This document shows, in pieces, positions 1-7,947 of a stretch of 64,000 nucleotides of DNA; the stretch's first letter is position 1, and each line of letters starts with the position of its first letter. The notes beneath the pieces were generated by a model. It made no database searches and was not told the DNA's origin. It was given only the letters and a program-made list of their open reading frames with translations. Made by a program: the position numbers and the translations under genes. Origin of the DNA: Fibrobacterota bacterium (lineage in GTDB: Bacteria > Fibrobacterota > Fibrobacteria > UBA11236); the NCBI GenBank assembly GCA_028287465.1, contig JAQBPO010000013.1, positions 20,210 through 84,209 on the forward strand, given 5' to 3'.

Positions 1-986
1 AACGCGTTCCCGCGGATCCGGAGGTTCGGGATCCCGTTCCCCGGATCGGCCGGCACGGTCCATTCCGCCGCGCGCACCGAATCCGCGTCCGTGCGCCCCA
101 TGAGCCAGGCCATGCGGAGGGTTCCGGAGGGATCGCGCCAGATGCCGATGCGTTGATCGGGAAAGGCCTTGTATCCGGCTATGGGGTCCGAGTCGAGGAC
201 GCGCACGCTTTTCCCGTCAAGCAAGGCGGCATGGGCACGCAGGCCGGTGCCGGCGTCGGAAAGCCATCCGATCACGGCCAGACCCGCGTCTTCGAATCCT
301 TTTTTCGGGATCCATTTCATCGCGATGGGATCCGCTCGGGACAGCCTGGGCTCGTAGGGGATGTCGACGAGCTTCTCCGTGGCCACCGTCCCCTTTTCCC
401 CCTGCTCCCCGGAAAAGACATGATTGCAGAGCGCATAGGCATTGCCCGATTTCCGCCAGAAGAAGAGGCGCAGCTTCCTGTCCTGGTATTGCACGGGCGC
501 GTGGATGGCCACATCGCCGGGAAGGATCGGAACGGTGATCGGATCCTCCTGGGTCAGGGCCAGGGCATGCCATTTGGAATCCGCTTGCCAAGCGGTCCAG
601 AAAATCTTGTGGAAATCGTTCAGGTTCCCGGCGCTGGCTCCCACCGGGACGGCGGCCTCCGGGACCTTCTCGCTCCAGGGCACGGTCTTGTACGCGGTGA
701 ACTCGCCGCCGTGCTGCTGAGTCTCGATGAATTCCCTCGTGCACAATTCGCCCGTTCCCGGATCGCGCAGGACCGAGACCAGGTGGATCATCCCCGTCTG
801 GGCGTACTCCTGCACGGCGAACGATGCGAAGGCGGGATAGGCCCCGGTCGCGGAAGCGGTTTCGATATGATCCATGTGAGCGTCCATTCCGCATACCCCT
901 CTCTTGGGTCCCCCGAAACAATCCGAAAGCAATATTCCCGCGCCCAAGGCCAGGGCCGAGGCGCAGAAGCGGGCGGGCGCCCTCAT
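1..986 (-). CDS. Secreted protein of unknown function, partial (C-terminus beyond window)
   Basis: An open frame of about 328 codons runs off the left edge. Its ATG overlaps the TGA of the gene at 983-3223 by 4 nt, so the two are probably translationally coupled. The N-terminus (MRAPARFCASALALGAG) looks like a signal peptide; a Cys near residue 19 sits in LLSDC, which is not a good lipobox. The rest is rich in Trp, Asp and Gly, with repeated strand-like blocks such as KLRLFFWRKSGN and QRIGIWRDPSG that could form a beta-propeller-like fold. I recognise no family. Long ORFs in other frames here are GC-bias shadows. Confidence 0.75.
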   Translation of the reverse strand, partial: MRAPARFCASALALGAGILLSDCFGGPKRGVCGMDAHMDHIETASATGAYPAFASFAVQEYAQTGMIHLVSVLRDPGTGELCTREFIETQQHGGEFTAYKTVPWSEKVPEAAVPVGASAGNLNDFHKIFWTAWQADSKWHALALTQEDPITVPILPGDVAIHAPVQYQDRKLRLFFWRKSGNAYALCNHVFSGEQGEKGTVATEKLVDIPYEPRLSRADPIAMKWIPKKGFEDAGLAVIGWLSDAGTGLRAHAALLDGKSVRVLDSDPIAGYKAFPDQRIGIWRDPSGTLRMAWLMGRTDADSVRAAEWTVPADPGNGIPNLRIRGNA

Positions 987-3223
987 TCCAGCTCGAACGG
1001 GTCGATGACCGTGGCGTCGTTGCGTATCATGGTGAAATCCCATCCGCCCATGCGCAGGAAGCAGAGCCCGCAGAAATGCTTCTTGTCCGGATGATAGGAC
1101 ATCATGCAGACCTGGGCGGCGTCATGGACCTTCGCATCCGATCCGGCGGGATTCTTGCCGGCCTCGAAGTGGCCGGGCGCATGGGGCAGGAACAGGTTGT
1201 GGCCCATTTCGGGGATAACGGTATTGACCGCCTGGCCGGCATCGAAGATGAACAGGACCGCCCTGGTCCGCGTGGTATAACCCGGTATGGACGGCGCCAT
1301 GCCCGCGGTATAGGCTCCATTGTAGCGATTGTGATCGCCGTCATTCTTGAATTTGAAATACGTCAGGCCGTCCTTGCCCAGGGGAAACGCCTTGGCCGTC
1401 TCGGACCACAGGGTATAAGCGGCGTTGCCGCACTTGACGATGTATTCATCCTCGTCCGACGCGCCGAAAAAGGCCTTGATCCGGTGCCAGACCTTCCCGA
1501 AAAACCCCTTCTCCGGGTGGGTCTTCTCCCAATACTGGTTATAGGTGACGAAGGCCGCCGGATAAAGGCCCGGGTCCTGCAGGGCCGCATCCTTGATGAA
1601 GGAGGTCCCGGACAGGAGGATGACCGTGTCCTTGTATTCCGATTTCCAGCGATCGTGTATGTCCACCGGGGCCATGCCGGCCTTGGGCAGGATGGAAAGC
1701 GCCGCCTTCTTGAATTCGGCGTTGGACGCCCCGAATTCCAGGGGGCCGGTGGCCGCGCCTATGAGATAGCCCTTGGACAGGTTGACGTCGCGCCAATTCC
1801 GGAGGTCCAGGGTCTGGGACTTCCGCGGCGCGGAAACGATCTCGTTGAGCTTCGGGTCCGCATCGTCCAGGTTCGCGTCGAGGTCCGCGTAGGCGGTGAC
1901 ATGGTAGCAATCCCCCGCGATCCTGCCGTTGTAATACAACACGCCGCTGTCCGAGAGGGATGTGCCCAGCTTGGCGCATTCCGTGAATCCTCCCCATTCG
2001 CGCTTGACCGGTTCCGGGCCTTCCGCCGCCCATCCGGAATCCAATTCGGCCCAATGCCGGCGTTCATCATCCCGGCCTTTCGGCGCGGCCCGCATCCCCC
2101 CGAGATCCGAATGGCAGGTGGTGCCGGGCGGCTGGGTACCGGCCTTCTTGTATTGGGAGACCTTTTTCATGAACTTCTTGGCGGCTTCGTTCACGCCCCG
2201 GTCCGCCAGGTTCGCGTCCAGGCCGGCTTCGTCTTCCGGAAGGGTATCCCAGAGGATACGGGTGCCCGCCACGCCTTGCGGCGAACGCTTCCTGGTCCCG
2301 TCCTTTCCCTTGAGCCACAGCTTTACGAACAAAGGGATGCCGATGCCTTTATCCAGCTTTTTCGCGTACTCGGTGAAGGAGGCGGAATTGTACATCTCCT
2401 TATTGTTCAGCTTGAACACCGATCCCGGCAGATGCACCGTGGCCTTGCCGGGAGTCTTCTTCGATTCCTCGTTCAGGGCCGCGATCAACTCCTTGTTCGT
2501 TTCGGTTTCACCCAGGCCGAAGCCGTCCCCGACCGTCAATTCCGTTTGCAGCAATTCCACCTTGAGGGGCGCTTTGTTGGTGAAGGCGGGCTTGCCGGAC
2601 GATTTCCCCATGAGGCCCATCTGCACCCAGTAGGGGGATGATGACAGGTCCACGCAGCCATGGAACGCCGGATCGGTCACGGCCCCGTCCCACATGAAGA
2701 TGCCCTTCGCCTGCGGGGCCCCGTCCAGCTTGCGATCCAGGAGGAATGCGTCCGGCTTCTCCTGGGTTGCGATGCGGAGATGCACGGATTGCGCCAGGGA
2801 CACGTCGCCGGTGATCTCATAATGGATGAGCACCGTGTCCACCAGGGGCGCGAAGCATTCGCAGTCTAGCTTGGTGATTTTGATTTCCGGGATCTTGGCC
2901 GGGGGTAGTTCGACCGCTTCCTCCGGTTGCGGTTCCGCCTGCGCATCGGTAGGTTGTCCGGGGGGAGGGCTTTTGACGCCGCCCGCTCCCATCCCGCCGT
3001 GGCGCTTGGTCTCCGCGACTTTCAGGAAGTATCTCAGGTTGGAATAATTATAGGGTCCGACCGCGAGGAAATACCGGCTGGAACGGTCGAAGGGGGCCAC
3101 GGTATTCATCCCCATGGACGAGGCGATGACCACGACGGTGCCGAAGCCGCATTCACGAAGGGCCTGGTTCCTGGTGATGGGTTTCCAGGAATTGGATCGG
3201 GAGAGGACGTCGTTCGGGTTCAT
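983..3223 (-). CDS. Zincin-like (degenerate metallopeptidase) protein of unknown role
   Basis: A 746-aa protein without an obvious signal peptide. Residues 90-130 are Pro/Glu-rich and look like a linker. Near the C-terminus the segment PEMGHNLFLPH (residues 671-681) has the spacing of the zincin motif HExxHxxxxxH, with Pro in place of the first His; a Met-turn-like MSY follows at 708-710, then a Cys/Trp-rich tail (FCGLCFLRMGGW). The Pro codon is CCC, one base from the His codon CAC. Apart from this end I recognise no domain. It overlaps both neighbours by 4 nt (ATGA). The protein may be an inactive or divergent peptidase; no substrate can be inferred. Confidence 0.8.
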   Translation of the reverse strand: MNPNDVLSRSNSWKPITRNQALRECGFGTVVVIASSMGMNTVAPFDRSSRYFLAVGPYNYSNLRYFLKVAETKRHGGMGAGGVKSPPPGQPTDAQAEPQPEEAVELPPAKIPEIKITKLDCECFAPLVDTVLIHYEITGDVSLAQSVHLRIATQEKPDAFLLDRKLDGAPQAKGIFMWDGAVTDPAFHGCVDLSSSPYWVQMGLMGKSSGKPAFTNKAPLKVELLQTELTVGDGFGLGETETNKELIAALNEESKKTPGKATVHLPGSVFKLNNKEMYNSASFTEYAKKLDKGIGIPLFVKLWLKGKDGTRKRSPQGVAGTRILWDTLPEDEAGLDANLADRGVNEAAKKFMKKVSQYKKAGTQPPGTTCHSDLGGMRAAPKGRDDERRHWAELDSGWAAEGPEPVKREWGGFTECAKLGTSLSDSGVLYYNGRIAGDCYHVTAYADLDANLDDADPKLNEIVSAPRKSQTLDLRNWRDVNLSKGYLIGAATGPLEFGASNAEFKKAALSILPKAGMAPVDIHDRWKSEYKDTVILLSGTSFIKDAALQDPGLYPAAFVTYNQYWEKTHPEKGFFGKVWHRIKAFFGASDEDEYIVKCGNAAYTLWSETAKAFPLGKDGLTYFKFKNDGDHNRYNGAYTAGMAPSIPGYTTRTRAVLFIFDAGQAVNTVIPEMGHNLFLPHAPGHFEAGKNPAGSDAKVHDAAQVCMMSYHPDKKHFCGLCFLRMGGWDFTMIRNDATVIDPFELE

Positions 3224-3711
3224 GAACCGGACTTGCCGGTCTTCGCCTTGGCGGCTTTGGCTTTTGGCTTCTTAGCCATCGGCTTCCTAGCCTTTGGCTT
3301 GGTCGCCCTGGCCGCGACCGGCCCGGCCTTGGCGGCTTTCAGGGATTGCCTGAACGCGTCGCCGATTTTTTTCGGGGCCACGGCCACATAGCTTTCCCGC
3401 AACCAGCTGGCCAACAGGTCCACGGGGACCTTGTCCTTCCCGGAAAAGCTCGCGGTGACCCAACCGCTTTTCCCCAGGCCATAGCCGGTGGGCGCCGCGA
3501 AGGATTGCATCAGGGCGAAGTCGGCCGAGTCCGGCAGCTTGACGGAAAGGCTGAGGACATCCTCTTCGAGGGACATGAACACGAAGGCCTTGCCTTTTAC
3601 CTTCAGGGCGCGATGGCCCCAGGGGAAGTCCTCGGTGGTTTCGGGAAAGGACATCCCGATTTCCCTGAGTTCCGATTCCGGCTTGGTGAAGATGCTTTTC
3701 TTGGCGGCCAT
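3220..3711 (-). CDS. MmcQ/YjbR family protein with basic C-terminal tail
   Basis: 163 aa. The first ~120 residues fit the MmcQ/YjbR fold: an early FPETTEDFPWGHRALKVKGK segment, then KAFVFMSLEEDVLSLSVKL and GWVTASFSG. Members are small proteins sometimes described as DNA-binding, with unsettled function. The last ~40 residues are a Lys/Ala/Pro repeat tail (KARKPMAKKPKAKAAKAK), which resembles histone H1-like tails and may bind nucleic acid. It is the first gene of a minus-strand trio; its stop overlaps the next ATG by 4 nt. Confidence 0.85.
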   Translation of the reverse strand: MAAKKSIFTKPESELREIGMSFPETTEDFPWGHRALKVKGKAFVFMSLEEDVLSLSVKLPDSADFALMQSFAAPTGYGLGKSGWVTASFSGKDKVPVDLLASWLRESYVAVAPKKIGDAFRQSLKAAKAGPVAARATKPKARKPMAKKPKAKAAKAKTGKSGS

Positions 3712-3985
3712 GCGCTGAAAAATAGCTCAATCCCGGGATTGGGTGGAATCGGGAGGAATCGGGCCGGCTTCCTCAAAAAACCCAGAGCAAGTGAATCAAA
3801 ATAGGTTCAAAAGGAAATTGGATGAGGGAGGCAAAATATCTTTAAATGCCTTATGAATAAGGAGGTTATGAAAATCGAAGTGAATCATTTAAAATTGACG
3901 AAACGTTTGATATACTTTTCGGATGGGTCATATATTCTCTTACGGGTTCCAACCGGAGCCCGGAACACGAACCATGGAGACTCGT

Positions 3986-4471
3986 ATGAAGACAATCAAT
4001 TGGATACCGATGCTGGCCGTAGGCGCAGCCGGACTTTTCGTATCCGGCCTGGTGGGATGCATGGGCATGGGCGACGTCGCCTCGGACTCGAACTCCAGCG
4101 CCTTGCAGCGGGGCGCCGCCGGCGCGCACGATTCCAGTCTCGATTGCGGCCGCCACCATGAAGGCATCAATGAGGACCGGGATGACGATGACGATTCCAC
4201 CGTTTCCAACCATGACCGGGATGATGACGACAGCCTCGAGGTCAAAGGTTGCGACGACAACGATGATGATAAGGACAGCGTCCGGGTCGGCGACAACGAT
4301 GATGATAAGGACAGCGTCAGGGTCGGCGACAACCATGGCGGAAGCGGCGATATCGATGATAAGGACGAGGACCATAGCGGCCACGATTCCTCCGGCGTCG
4401 ATGTCGGCGAGGACCATGAAGGCCATGACTCCTCCGGGGATGACGATGTCGAGGTCGTGAAGGTCCCGTAG
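3986..4471 (+). CDS. Asp-rich lipoprotein with internal 12-residue repeat
   Basis: About 161 aa from the ATG at 3986, chosen because GGAGA lies 5 nt upstream and the protein then begins with a typical signal (MKTINWIPMLAVGAAG) ending in the lipobox LVGC. An in-frame ATG at 3974 is less likely. The mature part is extremely rich in Asp, His, Ser and Gly, with blocks such as DRDDDDDS and DHSGHDSSG, and a perfect 12-residue duplication (DNDDDKDSVRVG). It is probably anchored to a membrane and may bind divalent cations; that is inferred from composition only. The TIGR02147 gene follows after 26 nt. The AT-rich 3712-3985 interval probably holds the promoter. Confidence 0.85.
   Translation: MKTINWIPMLAVGAAGLFVSGLVGCMGMGDVASDSNSSALQRGAAGAHDSSLDCGRHHEGINEDRDDDDDSTVSNHDRDDDDSLEVKGCDDNDDDKDSVRVGDNDDDKDSVRVGDNHGGSGDIDDKDEDHSGHDSSGVDVGEDHEGHDSSGDDDVEVVKVP
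4256..4327 (+). repeat. 36-bp tandem duplication inside the Asp-rich lipoprotein gene
   Basis: Two consecutive 36-bp units (4256-4291 and 4292-4327) differ at one base (tccggg versus tcaggg). A third partial unit begins gacaac at 4328. The unit keeps frame and encodes DNDDDKDSVRVG, so copy number could vary without breaking the protein. Confidence 0.9.
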
Positions 4472-4497
4472 AACGGACGGACAGCGCAAGCGAACCG

Positions 4498-5331
4498 ATG
4501 AAGCCCGATATCTTCACCTATCTCGAATACCGCGTCTTCCTGAAGGACGCGTTCGAGGCCCTCAAGGCCGGTTCGCCCAAGCTGTCCTATCGCACCTTCG
4601 CTTCCAAGGCCGGATTCTCCTCCCCGAATTTCCTGCAGATGATCATCCAGGGCCAGCGCAACCTGAGCTCCACCTATGCCGTCTCGGCGGCCAAGGCATT
4701 CAAGCTGAATCGCCAGGAAACGGAATTCTTCCAGTACCTGGTGGGTTACGACCAGGCCAAGAGCCTGGACGAGAAGAACCTTTTCTACCAGAAGATCCTG
4801 AAGAACAAGCGCTATGCCACGGTCAAGACCCTGGACAAATCCCAGTACGAATTCTTCAGCCATTGGTACATCCCCGTCGTGCGGGAACTGCTGACCCATA
4901 AGGACTTCACGGGCGAAAGCGCCTGGATCGCGGAACGGATCCATCCGCGCATCACCGCCGCCCAGGCCGATTCCGCCAGGGAAATCCTGCTCAAGCTGGG
5001 CATGGTCCGGCTCGATGAGGGGACCGGCAAATGGCGCCTGACGGATGCGGTGGTCAGCACCGCCTCGGAAGCGGCCCACCTGGCGATGCGCAATTACCAT
5101 ATGGCGGCAATCCAATTGGCCCATGATTCCCTGAAGGTGTTCACGCCTTCGGAGCGGGACGTGCGTTCCGTGACCATCGGCCTCTCCGAGAGCGCCTTCG
5201 GGGAATTGAAGGCGAAGCTGGAAAACGTATGGAAGGAAGTGCTCGATTTCGCGGCCACCCAGCAGCAGGCCGATGCGGTCTACCAGGTGAACCTGCAATT
5301 ATTCCCCCTGACACGGGAAAGAAGGACCTGA
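4498..5331 (+). CDS. TIGR02147 family protein (Fibrobacter-type paralogous family)
   Basis: 277 aa. The opening MKPDIFTYLEYRVFLKD, a helix-turn-helix-like region (LSYRTFASKAGFSSPNFLQM), ARxFKLN-type and EFFxxLV segments, and the central EFFSHWYIPVVREL are typical of TIGR02147, a family named from many paralogues in Fibrobacter succinogenes. The Xre-like N-terminal half suggests a DNA-binding regulator, but the function is not established. It lies between two lipoprotein genes, 26 nt after the first and 1 nt before the second, so the three probably form one transcription unit. It is the strongest single taxonomic hint in the window. Confidence 0.92.
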   Translation: MKPDIFTYLEYRVFLKDAFEALKAGSPKLSYRTFASKAGFSSPNFLQMIIQGQRNLSSTYAVSAAKAFKLNRQETEFFQYLVGYDQAKSLDEKNLFYQKILKNKRYATVKTLDKSQYEFFSHWYIPVVRELLTHKDFTGESAWIAERIHPRITAAQADSAREILLKLGMVRLDEGTGKWRLTDAVVSTASEAAHLAMRNYHMAAIQLAHDSLKVFTPSERDVRSVTIGLSESAFGELKAKLENVWKEVLDFAATQQQADAVYQVNLQLFPLTRERRT

Positions 5332-5332
5332 G

Positions 5333-6229
5333 ATGAGAAAGCCCGCCCTCTACTTCGCATCCCTGCTCGGCCTGTTGCTGGCCCATTGCGGGCCGGACAA
5401 GCTGGCCGGCGGCGCGGGCGCGGGCAATCCTCCCCTCGCCGACGTGACCCTTTCCTTCCTCGCGAGTTCCACGGCGGACGCGGGGCTTCCCAAGGCCGCG
5501 GCGCAAGGCGGATCCCCCGCGTCCGGACCGGGCTTGGCCAAGGCGACCGGAGGCCTGACCCGCAATGCGGACGGGACCTTCACGGTGCGGGATTCCTCGG
5601 GAGCGGGAATCGTCCTCACCGCCATCGAGGTGGGGGTCAGACGTATCGATTTCGAGCTTCCGGAAGGCATCGATTGCGAACATGCCACGGGCACATCCTG
5701 CGACAGCAGCGAGGTTTCCGTGCGCGGCGCCTTCATCATGGATCTGATGACGGGCGAATCCGTTCCCTCCCTGGGAACCTTCCGCCTGCCGGAGGGATTG
5801 TACAAACGGGTGCGGCTGCGCCTGGAAGGGAACGACGGCGGGTCCAGCGGCGAATCCCATAAGGACGGCGCGGACGGGAGCGCCTCGGGGCCCAATATGG
5901 TGATCAAGGGACGCACCGACAGCGCCCGGGGACCGGTCCGGGTCTTCGCCTTGAAGCTCAACCTGAGCGAGGGCCTGGAATTCGAAAAGCCGGAAGGCTT
6001 CCGGATCGCGGCCGACTCCCTGAACAGCGTATTGATGCAGCTCGCCGTCGACGGCTGGCTGCGAGGCATCGATCTGATGGGATGCCTGGATCCGGTCCTG
6101 GTTCCCGCGGACGGTTCCGGAGTGCAGAACCTGGAAGGGGACGATTTCTGCGGCGGGAACGGTCTGCGTCTGCGGCGGAACATCGAAGGCTCCGGCGAAA
6201 TCGACAAGGGTGAAGACGACCATCCGTAA
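5333..6229 (+). CDS. Lipoprotein co-transcribed with the TIGR02147 gene
   Basis: 298 aa. The signal peptide MRKPALYFASLLGLLLAHC ends in a Cys suited to lipidation, followed by GGAGAGNPP. The body has strand-rich segments (TVRDSSGAGIVLTAIEVGVRRIDFELP; SLGTFRLPEGLYKRVRLRLEG) resembling the beta-sandwich of DUF4382-like surface lipoproteins, but I cannot assign it firmly. The start is 1 nt after the TIGR02147 stop, so coupled translation is likely and the two products may act together. The C-terminus is acidic. Confidence 0.85.
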   Translation: MRKPALYFASLLGLLLAHCGPDKLAGGAGAGNPPLADVTLSFLASSTADAGLPKAAAQGGSPASGPGLAKATGGLTRNADGTFTVRDSSGAGIVLTAIEVGVRRIDFELPEGIDCEHATGTSCDSSEVSVRGAFIMDLMTGESVPSLGTFRLPEGLYKRVRLRLEGNDGGSSGESHKDGADGSASGPNMVIKGRTDSARGPVRVFALKLNLSEGLEFEKPEGFRIAADSLNSVLMQLAVDGWLRGIDLMGCLDPVLVPADGSGVQNLEGDDFCGGNGLRLRRNIEGSGEIDKGEDDHP

Positions 6230-6307
6230 AGGCGTCCTCCCGAATCTCCCGATTCGACAGGTAACCGGCGCATGTCCTGATGCGCGAAAGTGTTACTTTT
6301 CCGCTCC

Positions 6308-7933
6308 ATGCCGAAAAAACCCGTTCCTCCCCGCCGGACCGGAAAGTCCCCCAGCGCGACTCCCAAGACCGTAAAGCCCCGCGTGGCCGCGCCCACGGCG
6401 GAGAACCCCAACCGTTCGGGCTTCAATCCCGGCACCTTGGACAGCAGCATCATCGCCCTTCCCTTGCTGCGCCAGTTGCAGCAGGATGGCGCGCCCCGCA
6501 AAGGGGCGAAACGGCCGAAGCCCCACGACATCATCATCGATCTCAATCTGGATTTCCCCGGCGGGCGCCAGGACGCGCGCAAGAAGGTCCTGGAGCGCCT
6601 CGCCGAGGTGCTGAAGGATTTGGGCGCCGATAAGGAGGCCAACCGGATCCGCGATCAGAAAAGCGACCAATACCTGTTCGGCAGCCTTGAGGGGGAGGTC
6701 ATCCGGCAACTGGTGGCGCGGGATCGCTATCGCAAGGACGATAAGGATCGCCTGGTCGGGGCGGGCGCCGCCGAAGGGAAGATGAAGGGACTCAAGAAGG
6801 ATATCTTCCGATCGATCTACAAGGTCTGGCCGGATTTCCAGGTGCGGGCCTTCATCGATCGATCCATCCGCACCGTGAAAGCGGACGCGGCGCGCTTCTC
6901 CTTTTCCGCGGAGGGAACGGGAATGGTCTGGGGGGTGATGGACTCCGGCGTGCAAGGGGACCATGCGCATTTCCAGTTGCACGGCAACCTGGCGGTCAAG
7001 GATGAGGACGTCTGGCACAAGGATTTCACGGGCGGGAACGAGCCCCTGGTGGACGCCTTCGGGCACGGTACCCATGTGGCCGGGATCATCGCCGGCGAGG
7101 TGAAGGGAACGGAACATTGCGCCTTCGTCAAGCAACGGGACGAACAGGGCGAGGTGGCGTATTCCAAAATCGTATTCACCCAGATATCGGGAATGGCGCC
7201 CAAATGCAAGCTGGTGAGCCTTAAGGTGCTGGACGGAGAGGGCGGGGGACAGGTGAGCAACCTCATCGCCGCCCTGGATCACGTGCAGGAGATCAACGCC
7301 CACGGACGCCGCCTGCGCATCCACGGGGTGAACATGAGCCTGGGCTACGATTTCGATCCGGAATGGTTCGCCTGCGGCCAAAGCCCCTTATGCGTGGAAG
7401 TGGACCGCATGGTCCGCTCCGGGGTGGTGGTGGTGGTGGCCGCGGGCAATACCGGTTACGCCTACGTCAACGACGCCTTCAAGGGTCCGGTCGCCTCGGG
7501 GATGGATCTGAGCATCAACGATCCGGGCAATGCCGATCTGGCAATCACCGTGGGATCCACCCATAAGGACAGCCCCCATGTCTACGGCATCTCCTATTTC
7601 TCATCCAAGGGGCCCACCGGGGACGGGAGACTCAAACCGGACCTGGTGGCGCCGGGAGAAAAGATCCTGTCCTGCGCCGCGGGCCGGCCGCGCGCGGAGA
7701 TCGAAGCCGAAACCGGTGGAACGTGCGAATATCGGGAACATAGCGGAACCAGCATGGCCGCGCCCCATGTCTCGGGCGTCGTTGCCGCCTTCCTTTCCGT
7801 GCGGCGCGAGTTCATCGGGCAGCCGGAGAAGGTGAAGGAGATATTCACCAATACCGCGACGGACCTGAAACGCGAAAAGTATTTTCAAGGCAACGGCCTG
7901 GTGGACCTGATGCGGGCCATCCAATCAGTATAG
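6308..7933 (+). CDS. Subtilisin-like serine protease (S8), no signal peptide
   Basis: 541 aa from ATG 6308; a GTG at 6290 is possible and neither has a strong ribosome site. The S8 triad is complete: Asp212 in VMDSGVQGDH, His253 in GHGTHVAGIIAG, Ser482 in GTSMAAPHVSG, with the oxyanion Asn in VVAAGNTG. The first ~200 residues are an extra domain, Pro/Lys-rich then helical (DARKKVLERLAEVLKDLG), with no secretion signal, so it may act in the cytoplasm or leave by an unknown route. An alpha/beta hydrolase gene follows after 14 nt, suggesting an operon. Confidence 0.92.
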   Translation: MPKKPVPPRRTGKSPSATPKTVKPRVAAPTAENPNRSGFNPGTLDSSIIALPLLRQLQQDGAPRKGAKRPKPHDIIIDLNLDFPGGRQDARKKVLERLAEVLKDLGADKEANRIRDQKSDQYLFGSLEGEVIRQLVARDRYRKDDKDRLVGAGAAEGKMKGLKKDIFRSIYKVWPDFQVRAFIDRSIRTVKADAARFSFSAEGTGMVWGVMDSGVQGDHAHFQLHGNLAVKDEDVWHKDFTGGNEPLVDAFGHGTHVAGIIAGEVKGTEHCAFVKQRDEQGEVAYSKIVFTQISGMAPKCKLVSLKVLDGEGGGQVSNLIAALDHVQEINAHGRRLRIHGVNMSLGYDFDPEWFACGQSPLCVEVDRMVRSGVVVVVAAGNTGYAYVNDAFKGPVASGMDLSINDPGNADLAITVGSTHKDSPHVYGISYFSSKGPTGDGRLKPDLVAPGEKILSCAAGRPRAEIEAETGGTCEYREHSGTSMAAPHVSGVVAAFLSVRREFIGQPEKVKEIFTNTATDLKREKYFQGNGLVDLMRAIQSV

Positions 7934-7947
7934 ACAAGGAGCATGTC

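Noticed and set aside
824..2641. 605-codon plus-strand ORF
   Set aside because: Opposite the zincin-like gene and its overlapping neighbour, whose 4-nt overlaps and motifs fit the minus strand.
3940..5298. 452-codon minus-strand ORF across the TIGR02147 and Asp-rich genes
   Set aside because: Its Ser-rich tract is the reverse complement of the Asp-rich repeats; TIGR02147 is clear on the plus strand.
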